Part shown: positions 25,640 through 37,222 of the stretch, in pieces
How the letters are laid out: every line of letters starts with the position of its first letter
How positions within the stretch are numbered: position 1 is the stretch's first letter
Assembly: GCA_023846275.1 (NCBI GenBank)
Contig: JAIUJO010000083.1
Span: 1,141,774 to 1,205,773, forward strand
Length of the DNA stretch: 64,000 bases
Source: Vanilla planifolia
Taxonomy: Eukaryota; Streptophyta; Magnoliopsida; Asparagales; Orchidaceae
Direction of reading: 5' to 3'
Notes under the pieces: model-generated
What the model saw: only the letters and a program-made list of their open reading frames with translations
Databases searched by the model: none
What the model was told of the DNA's origin: nothing
Program-made: the position numbers and the translations under genes

Positions 25640-26877
25640 AGACAATGGAAATAATTGACTTTTAGACATGAAAAGATCATCCTTTTCAAAGAGTATATGA
25701 TAGAAAGTAGATTTAGTGTTCTATTGAGGTCTAAATTAGAGCCTACAATACTAAAGATGCTCAATATATTATTACAAAAATATAAAAGAGGTATTATCTA
25801 ATAATTAGGATTTGGTGGCACGTGTGACATTTTCAAACTTTTCAAAAATTGACTTTCCAAAACTGTTGCATAGATTATTAAGTTGAGTAAGAAGCAACTC
25901 CTTAAAAGTTAAGCACAAAATCCTATAAAAATGTTTTTATCACATCTAATATTACACATATAAAGTAAAGTATTTAGAAAAATACTATGTGAAGTATTCT
26001 AATAAAAAAGTAACTTTAAATTTAGGTTTCAACATTAAAAATAAAAGTTACTAAAAGATTAAATATTTAGGCAATTATGTGGATATTAACAGAAGCAATA
26101 ATTTGTTTAGTTATTAACTCCCTTAATGAAAACTCTCTCACCTTTGATCATTGTTTCTCACAAGAGATTTGATTAATGGTTCTTTTAGTGGAAAGTCTTT
26201 CACCTTTAATGATTGTCTCTTACAAATAAAGTTGAAATCTCTGTAACTAGGGTTAAACATAGACACTTTGTTCGTAAAAGTGAAAGCATACAAACAAAAT
26301 AAATTTTATTGTCATTTTTTCGAATATGGTGAACATCCCTATTTATACAAATTTTTAAATATTCATCACTAATTTAAAAAATAGAAAATAATGAAGAAAA
26401 CTATGACATTAATTGAATTAAACATTTCTCAAATAGATTGTGAGTCTCAGATGATGGTAATAGCAGATGGCAAAATGGTCAAGTGAAATCAGTGTAGTGT
26501 TGGTAGAGGACACGATGCATTCATTTTCAGTTTTTGGTAGGTGTGGGTCTTGCATAAAGAATAGGTTGGTGGATTGGAGGGATGGCATGGGTCATTGTAG
26601 GTCGGTGTAGGTCAAACATTTGTTAATCAGTGTTCTTATTTAAATTCAAGTCATGTGACAGAGCGAGTCAGCTCAAGGGGTGAATGTGAGTGCTAACGAA
26701 GGCAAACAACACATTAATGATAGCAAATGGTGATGAATGATGGTAGACTACAAAATTAATAAAAAAATTTAATTTTAAGCATTTGTTAAGATAAATTTCA
26801 ACCAAAAATTTCATCAATGAACTTGTGGAACTAGTGCGACAATAGTAAATGCATGTTTTGCAAACTATTTTTAAACA
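25640..26877 (-). repeat. LTR 1 (3' LTR of the fossil)
   Basis: This aligns with 29575-30840. Shared landmarks are 'gattattaag.tg.gt.a', 'tctcacc..tgatc.ttgt.tctcacaag', 'acactttgttc..aaa.gtg.aa.cata.aaaca.aataaatttt' and a TATA box. On the minus strand it starts TGTTTAAAAA at 26877, next to the polypurine tract. The low-coordinate edge is uncertain and may be truncated. A tandem doublet of the 'cacctt.gat..ttgt.tct.ac' motif occurs at about 26140 and 26205. Confidence 0.75.
26337..26347 (-). promoter_or_regulatory. TATA box of LTR 1
   Basis: The minus strand reads TATAAATAGGG, about 530 bp inside the start of the LTR. The same string lies at the equivalent place in LTR 2, which supports it as the old RNA polymerase II promoter of the element (U3/R boundary just downstream). 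Confidence 0.65.
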
Positions 26878-26900
26878 CTCCTAGGTCATCCTCCTAAGGT
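26878..26900 (-). other. Polypurine tract region next to LTR 1
   Basis: On the minus strand a purine-rich stretch (CCTTAGGAGGATGA) leads into the LTR start TGTTTAAAAA. The position, between the integrase end and the 3' LTR, is that of a polypurine tract. The exact limits are uncertain. Confidence 0.45.
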
Positions 26901-26940
26901 GAAAGAGAGTTTACTCGATCAATTTAGGGTGATGGGTATA

Positions 26941-27350
26941 CTAGTGTTCTAAATGGTGCTGAATGATATAGTGAAGAATATCATAGGTAAGCCAAAGAGG
27001 ATCTATAATTTTCTCGACATTAATCTTACTTGTTATGAAGGCTAATGTAGTTATAGAAATGAGTTTACTCAACATGGTTGAATCAAACTCGAATGGCTCA
27101 CTAGATAAATGATGTGGTGCTTTATAAGAAACTAAGTCCTTAATGTTAAATGTTGCACTAAACCCATACTCATCTAGCAAATCCAACGCACGCATTAGTT
27201 CTCGGTTTTTGAATAATCCTAAATGGTCTAGGTCCATGTGCTTGTTATTCTTGTAAACTCCAAGAGGGAACTACTTTGTCTCAACTCTAATTATAATGTA
27301 GTCTCTTTCATGTAAGTTTTTAATATTTCTTTGAGCATTTGCTAGTTTCC
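26941..27350 (-). pseudogene. Integrase C-terminal tail relic (Ty3/gypsy)
   Basis: An open stretch of 98 codons at 26941-27237 includes DEYGFSATFNIKDLVSY. This is the conserved block near the end of plant gypsy integrases ('YG.SATFNV.DL.PY'), where the protein binds DNA or chromatin beside the catalytic core. Just upstream, pieces resemble the 'KERFP.G.YNKL....GPF.VL' part. No chromodomain could be recognised after it, and the core with its D,D,E residues was not found. It is a broken fossil. Confidence 0.8.
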
Positions 27351-27689
27351 CATATTTTTTTACTGTGTAAATTAATTTTTTTTGATATTATTTCATGAGA
27401 CGTAAAAAATAAAAATAGAGGTTTGAAAGCTTATTAGTAAATAAATAAGATTAATGACAGATATTAGCTTATTATCATCAGCCTACTTAATAGTTGATAG
27501 GTTTTGTAATGTGGTGGCTAACTCCTTAATTACAAGAAACCGAAATAAGTCACTTTGAACAATGATCTTTCTAACTTTGGTAGTGTGATCAAGCTTAAAT
27601 TCTTTCTTTCCTTTTTCTTTATTCATGGGACAAGAAGTTTCTATAAATTTCCTAATCTTAAGTGATTGACATCTCTCTTAAGATAGAAT

Positions 27690-28030
27690 AGGTACAATGT
27701 GATGATCTTTTCATCATAAACAAGAGAACACATTTTAGTCTTATCCTCCAAAACCACATCCTTATAAAAGAGTCATGATCTTTGAAGGATGAGATGACCT
27801 ATTTGCATAGGTATGACATCACATAATACTTACTCATTATATCTACCAAATTTTAAGAGTGCATAACATCATTACTTAATAAGTATGAAGATTTATCTAT
27901 CCAAGAAAAAGACTAAAGGTTTTGTGTTTCAATAAAGAAGCTCTTATTTGCTTAGTGCAATTATGAGATATTATATTAATGTAATTACCATTATCTATGA
28001 CCATCATATATGATTGTTCCTTAATTTTTA
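27690..28030 (-). pseudogene. Protease-domain relic of the LTR fossil
   Basis: The minus strand at about 27960-28018 reads MMVIDNGNYINIIS, in the place of the retroviral-type aspartic protease active site (family 'VIDSGSCTN.VS'). About 120 residues later comes a piece like 'LCDVIPMQIGHLIL' (family 'LCDVVPM.A.HLLLGRPW'), the usual end of this region in plant gypsy elements. The match to the family order is good even though the frame is broken repeatedly. Confidence 0.75.
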
Positions 28031-28179
28031 TGTTGGTGCTAAAGATATTGGTGCACTTCTAGTCATCTTATGATTATGAAGTTGTAAGGGTGAATTTTAT
28101 TATTAAATTTTCTATGTTTTCTAATTCTTATTCAATTTTCTCATCATGTGCTATAGTTTTTTCTTGTTTTGCCTTTTCT

Positions 28180-29400
28180 TATTCATAAACACTTTCTAGG
28201 TTCATAGTCATGGATCTCTTTAGGTACTTTGTAGCTACACAGCTCTTTCCATGGCACATAAAATAAGAAATTCCAGATTATGTGAGTTGGCTTAAAGAAG
28301 GTTGTGAAGGAGTGGGTGGCACTATGAGTTTGGGAGGTCTACAAACTATGATGGATGAGGTAGATGAAGTGACTATGACAGTGTTGAGAAATTATGGTGT
28401 AGGCCTCTAAAGAGTTTGGCTTGTCATTTCTTTTAAAAAAAAATTCTACTTTTTTCACATTTTTAGTTATGTGATAAGATTTCTTTAAAGTAGTAACATT
28501 TCTCAGGTTAAGCTCAGCATGTATGTATTGGTTTAAAGTTATCCTAAATTAGGATAGTCCTACATGCTCAGATTCATCTATACCACATTTAGGTTTGTAA
28601 TCCTAAAATTTGCTAATCTACTCCGAAAGTGATCTACCACCTTAGAAAAATCTTTGTCATTTATCTAATATTTTGACACTATAGGTAATTGGAACAAACC
28701 TGTTGTACAACCAAACCTTATGATTTGTCTAAGTTTAGGGTACTTTTTCATCATTAACAACATAGTTTCATTCTAAGTTTCAAAAAAATCTACAAGTAAT
28801 ATAGATGAGTTTAGTTTTAATAAATTGATATTTTTTAATCACTCATTTGATGTTAATTAAAGTAATCATCTACACTAGTTTGCTAGTCAATATAATTTTT
28901 AGAATCATAGCTACCATAAAACATTAAGGCATCCAATTTCACATTAAGGATTTGCTCTTTATCTCAATACCTCTTAAGCCATACCTCCTTACTAGATATA
29001 TCGAGATCATCATTTTTGTTTGACTCATCTAAATGTTTATTTTATCTTCTTTGATCATGATCACTTTTATGGACATCTTGATCAAAGTCATAAAAATGGT
29101 CATCAGTCTTTTATAGTTTCTACATCTCCAAAGATTTCTTTCTTCTAAATCATTATGTGTGCCCCTTCTTTTGTTATCCCTTTCCCTTTTAGAATTTTAG
29201 TCATGTTGTTGGCTTAGGAGGATAGACCAACCATTTGCTTGTGTTGGCCTACTAATTGAGATATTTCTAGTATGATATCTTGGTTTAAATGTTGTCTTTA
29301 GTTTTTAACTAATTGTTTTTTTTGATTTACAATTTGATAAGACCTACCAGATCTTGTGGTCATCGAAAGATTTTAGTACTAGGGATATTAAGAAAAAAAA
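28180..29400 (-). pseudogene. Gag relic of the LTR fossil
   Basis: Near 28895-28955 the minus strand reads VKLDALMFYGSYDSKNYID, close to the plant gypsy gag core ('K..IP.F.GK.D.E.YL.W'). A start-like region lies near 29330-29360 (MTTRSGRS-like). Around 28200-28260 a stretch with a Cys-His spacing resembling a CCHC zinc knuckle is followed by the usual transition to protease. Gag forms the particle and the knuckle binds RNA. Broken in several places. Confidence 0.68.
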
Positions 29401-29553
29401 TATGAAAGCAAAGTAATCACAACTATAAACTGGCAAACATGAGATGGGATATGCTTCTAAGAAAAAAGCAAATGATTAAGGTCACTACTTTTGCTAGACC
29501 ACTTCATAGATAGAACAACATAATCCTTAGGAAAGATGATGGAGAGTGATATC

Positions 29554-29572
29554 ACTACTTTTGTACCACCTC
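29554..29572 (-). other. Possible tRNA primer-binding site next to LTR 2
   Basis: The minus strand reads GGTGGTACAAAAGTAGTG immediately inside LTR 2. It shares the TGGTA start and a few later bases with the initiator-tRNA-Met site TGGTATCAGAGC, in a position where a primer site is expected. A related string lies beside the partial LTR at 37542-37561. Weak sequence match, good position. Confidence 0.4.
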
Positions 29573-29574
29573 CA

Positions 29575-30840
29575 AATATTTTCTAAGTAAAAAATAAAGA
29601 AACGTTTTTAATAAAAAATAATAATATTTTTAATAATGAAAATAAGTTGAAAATGTTGATGTATTAAGTAAAAGAATTTTCTTTTACAGAAAAACTTGTG
29701 TAATACCAAAGTTGAATGCACTAAATAAAAGAAAAAACTTTTTTAATAGGAAGTCATAATCTTTCATACCAAAGTTGATGCATGGCACATTTACACTTCT
29801 ATGAAGGTCAAAATTGGATACTACAACCTTTAACATACTAAAAAAATTATTAGGGAATATAAAAAAGGTACTATATAATAATCAGTCAAAGATTTGCATT
29901 CTAGAATTGTACTGTAGATTATTAAGCTGCGTTAACTACTCCATAAGCTTTAAGCATAAAATCTTAGAAAAATAATTTTCGTAACAGCCAATTTTAGACA
30001 TCTAAAAATAAAGAATTTAGATGAACTCTATGTGAAATACTATGATAAAAAAAAATAATTTTACCATTAGATTACTATCTAGAAAAAAAAGTTGTTGAAA
30101 GATTAGACCGTTTGATGTTTATGTGAATGTTGGAGAAGTGAGTTTATTTGGTTACCAATTCTCTTATTGGATGGTTTCTTAGATTTGATTCATTTCTCTC
30201 ACAAGGGATTTGGTTGTGTGGCTCTATTGATTGTAGGACTCTCACCGTCGATCCTTGTCTCTCACAAGGAAAATTTGAGTCCCTCCAATTAGGGTTAGGC
30301 GTAAACACTTTGTTCACAAATGTGGAAACACATAAACATAATAAATTTAATTCCATTATATTTTCTGATATGGTAAATATCCCTATTTATAAGGATTTTC
30401 ATATATTCATCGCTAATTTAAAAAAAATGAAAAATAATAAAAACACTGCGAAATTAATTGCATTAATCAGTTTGCAAATAAACTCTAAGTTTGTGGTGGC
30501 AATAACAATGAATGACAAAAAGGTGGGTGGAAAACAGTAATGTGAAATCAATGCAGTGTTGATGTAGGTCTCATCACATTTGTTCTAGGTTTACCGTAGG
30601 AGCAGGTCACGCTAAAAGAAACGGTAGACAAGATTTGTAGGACTAGCGAGTTGGCATGGGTCATCGTAGGTTAATGCGAAATGAGACCATACTAGTAGAA
30701 CGTGGGTCTATAAGTGTTCCCATGTTAACATATGGCAATGCTTATGACAGAAAAACATTAACAGATTTTGGAAGTGCAAAAATAAATAAAGAATTTATTT
30801 TAACTTTTTTTAAAATATTTTTCAAATACATTTTTTAACA
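29575..30840 (-). repeat. LTR 2 (5' LTR of the fossil)
   Basis: This is the partner of 25640-26877. On the minus strand it starts TGTTAAAAAATG at 30840, equal in form to the start of LTR 1. It includes two copies of the 'tctctcacaagg' motif (about 30197 and 30260). Two overlapping open frames on opposite strands around 30144-30540 lie entirely inside the LTR and are not genes. Confidence 0.78.
30381..30391 (-). promoter_or_regulatory. TATA box of LTR 2
   Basis: TATAAATAGGG on the minus strand, about 450 bp inside the LTR start and in the same sequence context as the box in LTR 1 ('ggt.aa.atccctatttata'). Confidence 0.65.
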
Positions 30841-32840
30841 TTAGACTTGAGAAGCTAATGCAACACTAACAAAGATGTGCTTGTCAGCTAAGGTTAGATG
30901 CTCCTACATCAGTATATCTCCACTTTTACAGTGCCTAAGCAAAAAAAGAATATAAAAATACAAAATTTATCATAAAAAGCTTTTACCAAAAAGCAATTTG
31001 AAAAGCCTCAATTTTCATTTTGAGTATCTATTTTCTAAAAAGTGGTTCCCCATGCTTTTGTCAAAAAGCTGTTTTTTTGGTCCAACATTTCTTTGGACCA
31101 AATTGTTGCAAAATAGCCATCTAAGTAGCTATATTTTTAGTTCATTATTAGGAAAGTTTGCATGAGGGTTGCAGGTGATATTTGGATTGGATTTTCATGG
31201 ATCTGGCTAGTGAGATGGCCGGCCAACTCTAGTAATGTAGGTTAGACCTAAGTTTGTGTGTTGTGGATCGAGTCATGAGGTTGTTGCACAGTTTGTGGTG
31301 TCTTGTTATATCTGAGTTAGTGTGCCATAGACCATTTCTGTGGGTCCACATGACAACAATAGTGCCGTGGATTACATGCAACTCAATGCATGTTGGAATG
31401 GGATGGTTGGTGAGCATGGTTTGGTAGATTTGAGTTTGTTTGAGGGTCCTATAGACTATGTTGCTTCATGTTCGTTTGCACTACTAAACTTGATGTAGCA
31501 AACAAAGATATGTTTGTAGGTCATATGAACTTGTGATCTAGATTAGACCTAGAAGCCCTATTCATTGATCTATTTTAGGCAAACATGGTCCATGTAATCC
31601 CTAAGGTGTAGGCAGGCTGATAGTGAAAAACATATGAATGCATTAACAAAAATGGACTCAATATGACATTTTAGGGATATTTTTTATTTCTTGGTATGCA
31701 TTTTGAACCTATTATAAATGGTTAGGGTCTATCTTAACTTTGTATAAGAATAAAAATGTTGATTTTGTAAAAGTTTGACAAATGTTTGATTTGTAACTTG
31801 GTATGAAAAATTCTAGTTGATATCCCCACTAAGAATCCTACAAAAAATTGTTTTCTTAGATCTTCTCACAAGAACTATAGCTCTTAGAAAAAAATGTGTG
31901 TTCTATGTTCTTAAGATCCTACTTTACATGTTTTAAAAGCTTAGTAAATTTTTTATGATAATAATTATTGGTCCCAAATAATGCAAGTTGTAGTATCACT
32001 AGTAATCACATTCTTGGCAAGTGAAAAAAATGAAAAGACCAATAGTAGTATTGAAAGACCACCTAGAGCATTTTAATTGTGTTAGTTTCTACCTAGTAAA
32101 CCATTGCCACATCAAGTTCAAAAAACATCATAAGCCCTTTTCTAAGGTAAACGCACAACCTCACTTTGAGTATTTTTCTCCTAATGATAGTCGACAACCC
32201 GTTGTACTTTTTGGTAATTGGAACATAATTCAAGTTTGTCTGTTGTTATGATAAAGCCAACCCTTGTTAGCTCTTTGTGCATTAAACTTGACCTTCATAA
32301 AAGTGGTTACTTTTGTTACTAAAACTGAATCATGTTATAGTTCTCAAAAACTACTCTCTTTGCTTAATCCCATAAAATGTTGCTTAGGTGTAGAACTTAT
32401 GGATAATAAATAAATATTCCCATAATCTTGTTGATACACGAGGTTGATTAGGCAATTATGTACAACAATGTACAATTCTTCAATAGGACATCCAATAAGT
32501 AGATGTAAGCTTTTCAAGGTTGTCAGGGTTTTAAAATTGTTTCATATGACAAAACTAATTTATTAAAGGCATAGTAGAATTTGATTGCATTAAGAAATGT
32601 TAGGTAGCATTATTTTCAAAATTTCCCTATTTAACTATACTTATGAAAACTTAAGAATAGTTTTGCAATCATACAACTAATTTAATCCTTTTTAAATGTG
32701 AATATATTATTATACTTTCATAGATATAGTTAAAAGTAACCTATGAACATCAAGAAATGATGACTAGATGCAAATTTATCATTAACCTAATTGATCATAT
32801 TAACTAATGATTAGTAATTTCTAGTGAGCTAGATGTACTT
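30841..32840. other. Spacer between LTR fossil and block copy 2
   Basis: I recognise no gene. Positions 31140-31640 are unusually G+T-rich on the plus strand and less A+T-rich than the rest. The open frame at 32021-32251 (76 codons, rich in His and Lys) has a protein-like composition but no family match I can recall. It may be a further repeat relic. Confidence 0.5.
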
Positions 32841-33599
32841 CTTGTTAGATGTACTTTATGCTAAAAATTCATATGTTGCTTATTAAGGAAACATTTGCTT
32901 TACAAAATAATAGGTCAAATATATGCTGCAAAAAGAGTAAGACTTATGTGGCATGACAAAAATAATTGTATTACATAAGGATTTCAAAGTTACATCGTAC
33001 TTTTTTAAAAGGTTGCATGATTTGTATTGTAGTCAATAAAGTTTAACACAACATTCTAGAGTAAAAATAGAAATCAATGAAGGAGAAAATTTAAAAGACT
33101 TAAGAATAAGATAAGGTTATGAAAATTAGGTTTTTGATGTAGCTATGATAATTATTTGACTTTTAGTTAATTTTCTTACACAATAATAATTATTAGTCTA
33201 GCATAGAGATGACACTTTACATAGTATTATATAATATCCTATATAAATTGTCGTTATACTGATATGAACAAATTAAGAGTACTCTTCTAGATATAGATGT
33301 CATTTTTGAATGTACTAAGAATATTCACATAATCTAAACATGAATTAAAAAAAATAGGTTTGCTCCATGGAAAGTTTGAAAAGAAAACTAAGAAAGTGGA
33401 CTTTTAAGAAGAGGATCATGTATTCATAAAGGTATTTCTACTGAAATGCATCACAATGTTTGTAAAATGAGTAAAGGTAAAAAATTTTGTTCCTTTATAG
33501 ACTATTAAAATAAATTGTTACATTACTTACATGATAGTTTTGTCATTGTCATTAGTCAGAGCACATCATGTGTTTTGTCTTTTAGTTTTAATAAATGTT

Positions 33600-34910
33600 G
33601 TTGAAAATACTACATATATAGCATGGTGGTTCATCCAAGATTGTTTCATGCGGAAAGGCCAATGGGATTCTTAACATGAGAAATCAAGAAAATAAGGAAG
33701 AAGAGCATCCCATGTTGAATGTACCATGGACAAGTTATACTAACTAGCAGCTATTTAGAAAGTAGAGGAAGAGACTCTTTATAGACAGCCCAACATTTTT
33801 TTAATTTGAATGATTAAATTCTATTATTATGGAAGTATATAAAATATTTAAAGGACTTTAAAATTTATTTAATATTTCTTGAATAATGTAAGTGTATTTT
33901 AAAATTTTTTTTGAATGTGATGAAATAAAATTTACATATGGATATTTTTGTATAAGACCACAAAGACTATAACTTGAAAGAAATAATAATATGGATGAGA
34001 AGTCAAATATGGTTGAACAAATGAAAAGAAACCATAAATAGTAATTCTACTTCAAATTGAAGTGGACATGTCATAAAAATACCAACACTTATTTAAAATA
34101 GCATTAATTTAATTCTAAGAGACTTTTTAAGGAAAAATAACAAAAGTGCCAAATGTCATTTGAAATATATGAATTATTTGATTAAATAAATCACAATTGG
34201 AGTATTTTTTTATTAAATTTGTCAAAAAAAACTTTCAAAAGTCAATTGTAATAGAATGTCCAAGAAAATGTAGTCTTTATAAGGTTATTGTCACAAGGGA
34301 TATCTAGCAAAAAAAATATGTACCAAATGGAGAGATATGTGAGAGGAAAGCAACTAATAAAATAGATGTTATATTTGCAAGTGAAATGGAAATTAGTTAC
34401 AAAGGTTAGGAAGAGGGAGACAAATTAGAATTACTAATATATTTGTGTTATGTTATGTTGTTGACATTTAGTCATGCTATTTTGTTTCATAACAACAAAC
34501 TAAGAATTACTAATTTATTTGTTTGAGTGAATTTGTAGATTTTTGAAACCTGATATTCGTGTTCATGGGAGAATTTAAAAAACAAGAAGTGCTGTGGTTT
34601 GAATTTAACAAATATATTTATTTTAAATTTAATTTTAGTTTTTTAAATTTTTTGATTAGATATTAAGTTTGATTGAAATCACTCAAATAAGGAACAAAAG
34701 TTAAGTTATATTTAAATTAATAATCTTAAAAAACTAATAAGATTCTAAAATATTAATATTATCTTTACAATCCAAATAGCCATTTAATTTTTATAATACT
34801 ATTCAAAATCCTCTTTCAAAAACTTATTGGAAAAAAGGAATTTTAATTATAAAAATTAATTAGTAAAAACATATTAATATAATTAAAATAACAAAAAATA
34901 CATGTTACTA
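33600..34910 (+). repeat. Segment of copy 2 missing from copy 1
   Basis: Copy 1 passes from the equivalent of about 33600 to that of about 35040 within a few tens of bases (5250-5290). The right part of this segment (34450-34910) is the beginning of the arm unit, matching 36640-37100 ('tgttcatggga.aatttaaaaa'), so copy 1 probably lost it. The left part (33600-34450) is A-rich and unrecognised. Confidence 0.6.
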
Positions 34911-36065
34911 AAAAAACCAAAAGTATCAATCAGAGCATAGTGTGTGAATATCGCTAGCAATGCTTATCATGTTTATAAAATAACTCTCAAACTTGTCGAA
35001 CAATTTTTGTTTTATTCAAAGCTTAAGAATCTGAACTTAACTTAAATTTGGCACAAAGCATAGGTAGGAAACCCTAAAAAATATGTAGAATGTGTAACAC
35101 AAGAAAGCTCTAATAAAGCATTGATTATCCATCATTTATTCATTGTGGGATTAAAACTTATATCCATTTCACATGATAGTTCTAAAAATTGTTCAAGTGA
35201 CTTTTGCTATCCAGTTGGACAATTATGTGATGGAATGATTCTAATCTCATCCACCTTTAAAGATACCTATTTTGATCTTCTATCCAATCACATAGTTTTG
35301 TGATTACATAATCAAAGATTTACCCACAAGTAAGAGAAAAATCCTACCACTAGATTATGATTTAGATTTAATAGACTAGATCAAATCATAATTTCTAAAT
35401 ATCAATTTTTATTCTAATCCATCTAATTGAGAAGTTTTCATTATCTAATCATCCAAGAGTCTTCCATTGGATTTGCTCCAAATTAATGAGTCTTTTTGTT
35501 ATTATGATTTTTATAATTTATTAATTAGAAAGTATTGTAGATATTTTAATTAAAATATTATTGACTATTTTGTCAATTTGACAAGTGTTTTATAAAATAT
35601 AAAGAAAAATTTTCAAGTCATAATATTGAAACATTTACTGCTCGATGCTCATTAACACCTTTTTGTGGTGCACGTTTCAATTGACACATTAATGATTTCT
35701 ACTATCTTCTCAAAAACACTAAGTTATTAATTTCAATTAATTATAATTCATTAAATTATAAAACTTGTGCTTCATTAAGCTTTTGTTTAAGTATATGACT
35801 TTTATGTGTAGTAATGTACATTTTGTGTCATCAAATTATTTTATTCAATTGCCAAGTTAGTTTCAATGTAAAGTCATAATAGCCTTTTTCTATTATTTCA
35901 TTATAAGGATTTATCTCCTAAGGAAAAATACTTCATATGAATGAAACTAGTGCCTCAATTATCCTAAATATGATGGAGCTAAAATTGTTATGTTCTTAAA
36001 TTTATTAACTAAAATCAAGTGTTATACATTACAAGTTTGATGAATTAATTCCATTTAAAAGTATT

Positions 36066-36134
36066 CTATATATATATTTGTGTGTGTGCATGTGTGTGTG
36101 TGTGTGTGTGTTTGTGTGTGTATATATATATATA
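36066..36134 (+). repeat. (TG)n/(TA)n microsatellite
   Basis: A compound run of about 70 bases: TA repeats, then TG repeats with small interruptions, then TA repeats. The equivalent place in copy 1 (about 6338-6360) has only a short, irregular 'tatgtatgtgtgtatgtatg' run. Confidence 0.95.
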
Positions 36135-37002
36135 GGATTTGAGAGAGTATGTTTAGAAATTCAAATAAAATAAGCAAGAAAAAAGAAAATAGTTAAAGAA
36201 AATCTTAAAACATTGAAATTTAATAAATATATTTCAATAGAATAAGTTATAGATAAATTTTTTATTTTGGTTAAAACTTAATCTTATCATATTCTGTTAG
36301 CCTTTGTAATAAATTTGAAGTCATCCATAACACAAGATAACATATATAATAAATCTTAGTAATACCTATAACGGTATAATTTGAAAAAAATATAATAATT
36401 TCACAAAATTCTAAATTTGTGAATAATTTACTAAATATTGATTATCTCCCTTTAAGTGCTGCCATAGAGTGGAAGAATAGAAATTAAACGATTAAAATAA
36501 GAAAAAATTAAGTAGGAGCTTTACTCTTGTCATAATGAACATGAAGGTGGAGCATTATTGTTCATGCACATTACTTTTATAAATAGTTTATATTTCTATC
36601 AATTTCTTCAAAAGTTTCGCTATCATCAAGTGAGAGGGATTGTTGTGTTAACTTCTTATCATGCTGTGTTGTTTGATGATCATAAACTCTAAGCACTACC
36701 AATGAACTGTTTAAGTAATTTTAAGTTTTTAGATAGATGATACTTGTGTTCATGGGAAAATTTAAAAAGAAATAGAAGCAAAAGTGAAATTCTACAATAT
36801 TCATCTTTGTTTGAGTGGCAAATAACTATGACAAATATTTTTAATTTAGTTTTACTTATTACAATTATATTTTGATTAAAATATTAAGCTTGATTAAAAT
36901 AATTCTATGAATGCACAAAAACTAAATTTTACTTAAATTAATTATTTTACAAAAAATATTAACGTTCTAAAATCTTTATCATATGTCAACTATTTTAAAA
37001 AG

Positions 37003-37222
37003 TACTTTATTCTTAATCATATCTTTGGAAATATTACACTAATATCTTATTTCAAAAAGTATTGTTATTGTAATAATTAATTAGTAAAACTAATAATATA
37101 ATTAAATAAATAAAAAAGGAGAAGTTATTGTTAATAATAAGGAAAATATAAAGTTAGAATAGGATAGGTCATTAAAGTCTTACTATTTGGGCGAGTTGGG
37201 CTATTGATTAGGATAGTTTTAT
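37003..37222 (+). repeat. Left direct repeat flanking the partial LTR element
   Basis: Matches 38551-38765 with shared strings such as 'aagtactttattctt' and 'atcatatctttggaaatat', and further 'ttagtaaaactaataatataatta' in pieces, ending near 'gagttgggct'. In copy 1 the same sequence occurs once (about 7150-7370). Confidence 0.8.

Larger units (their letters stand above)
25640..30840 (-). mobile_element. Ty3/gypsy LTR retrotransposon fossil, internally reduced
   Basis: Two related LTRs in the same orientation flank an internal region whose parts, read on the minus strand, are: a primer-binding-site-like stretch, gag, protease, integrase C-terminal tail, polypurine tract. RT, RNase H and the integrase core were not found between protease and integrase tail, so this 5.2-kb copy could not have moved by itself; it is either a deletion derivative or a non-autonomous member. 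The two LTRs differ at many positions (I would guess a fifth to a third of sites), which points to an old insertion. It is broken in many places. No clear target-site duplication was found: the base string after the right LTR begins 'ttaga'. Confidence 0.82.

Noticed and set aside
25600-25640. Idea that LTR 1 is also the 5' LTR of the gypsy fragment at 23150-25600
   Set aside because: No primer-site-like string follows LTR 1 on that side, unlike beside LTR 2 and the partial LTR. The leader-like sequence there differs from the one next to LTR 2. Left open but not supported.
30148-30540. Longest open frame of the window (130 codons, plus strand)
   Set aside because: It lies wholly inside LTR 2 and is antisense to the element. 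The aligned part of LTR 1 is not open, and the composition follows the LTR sequence. Not a gene.
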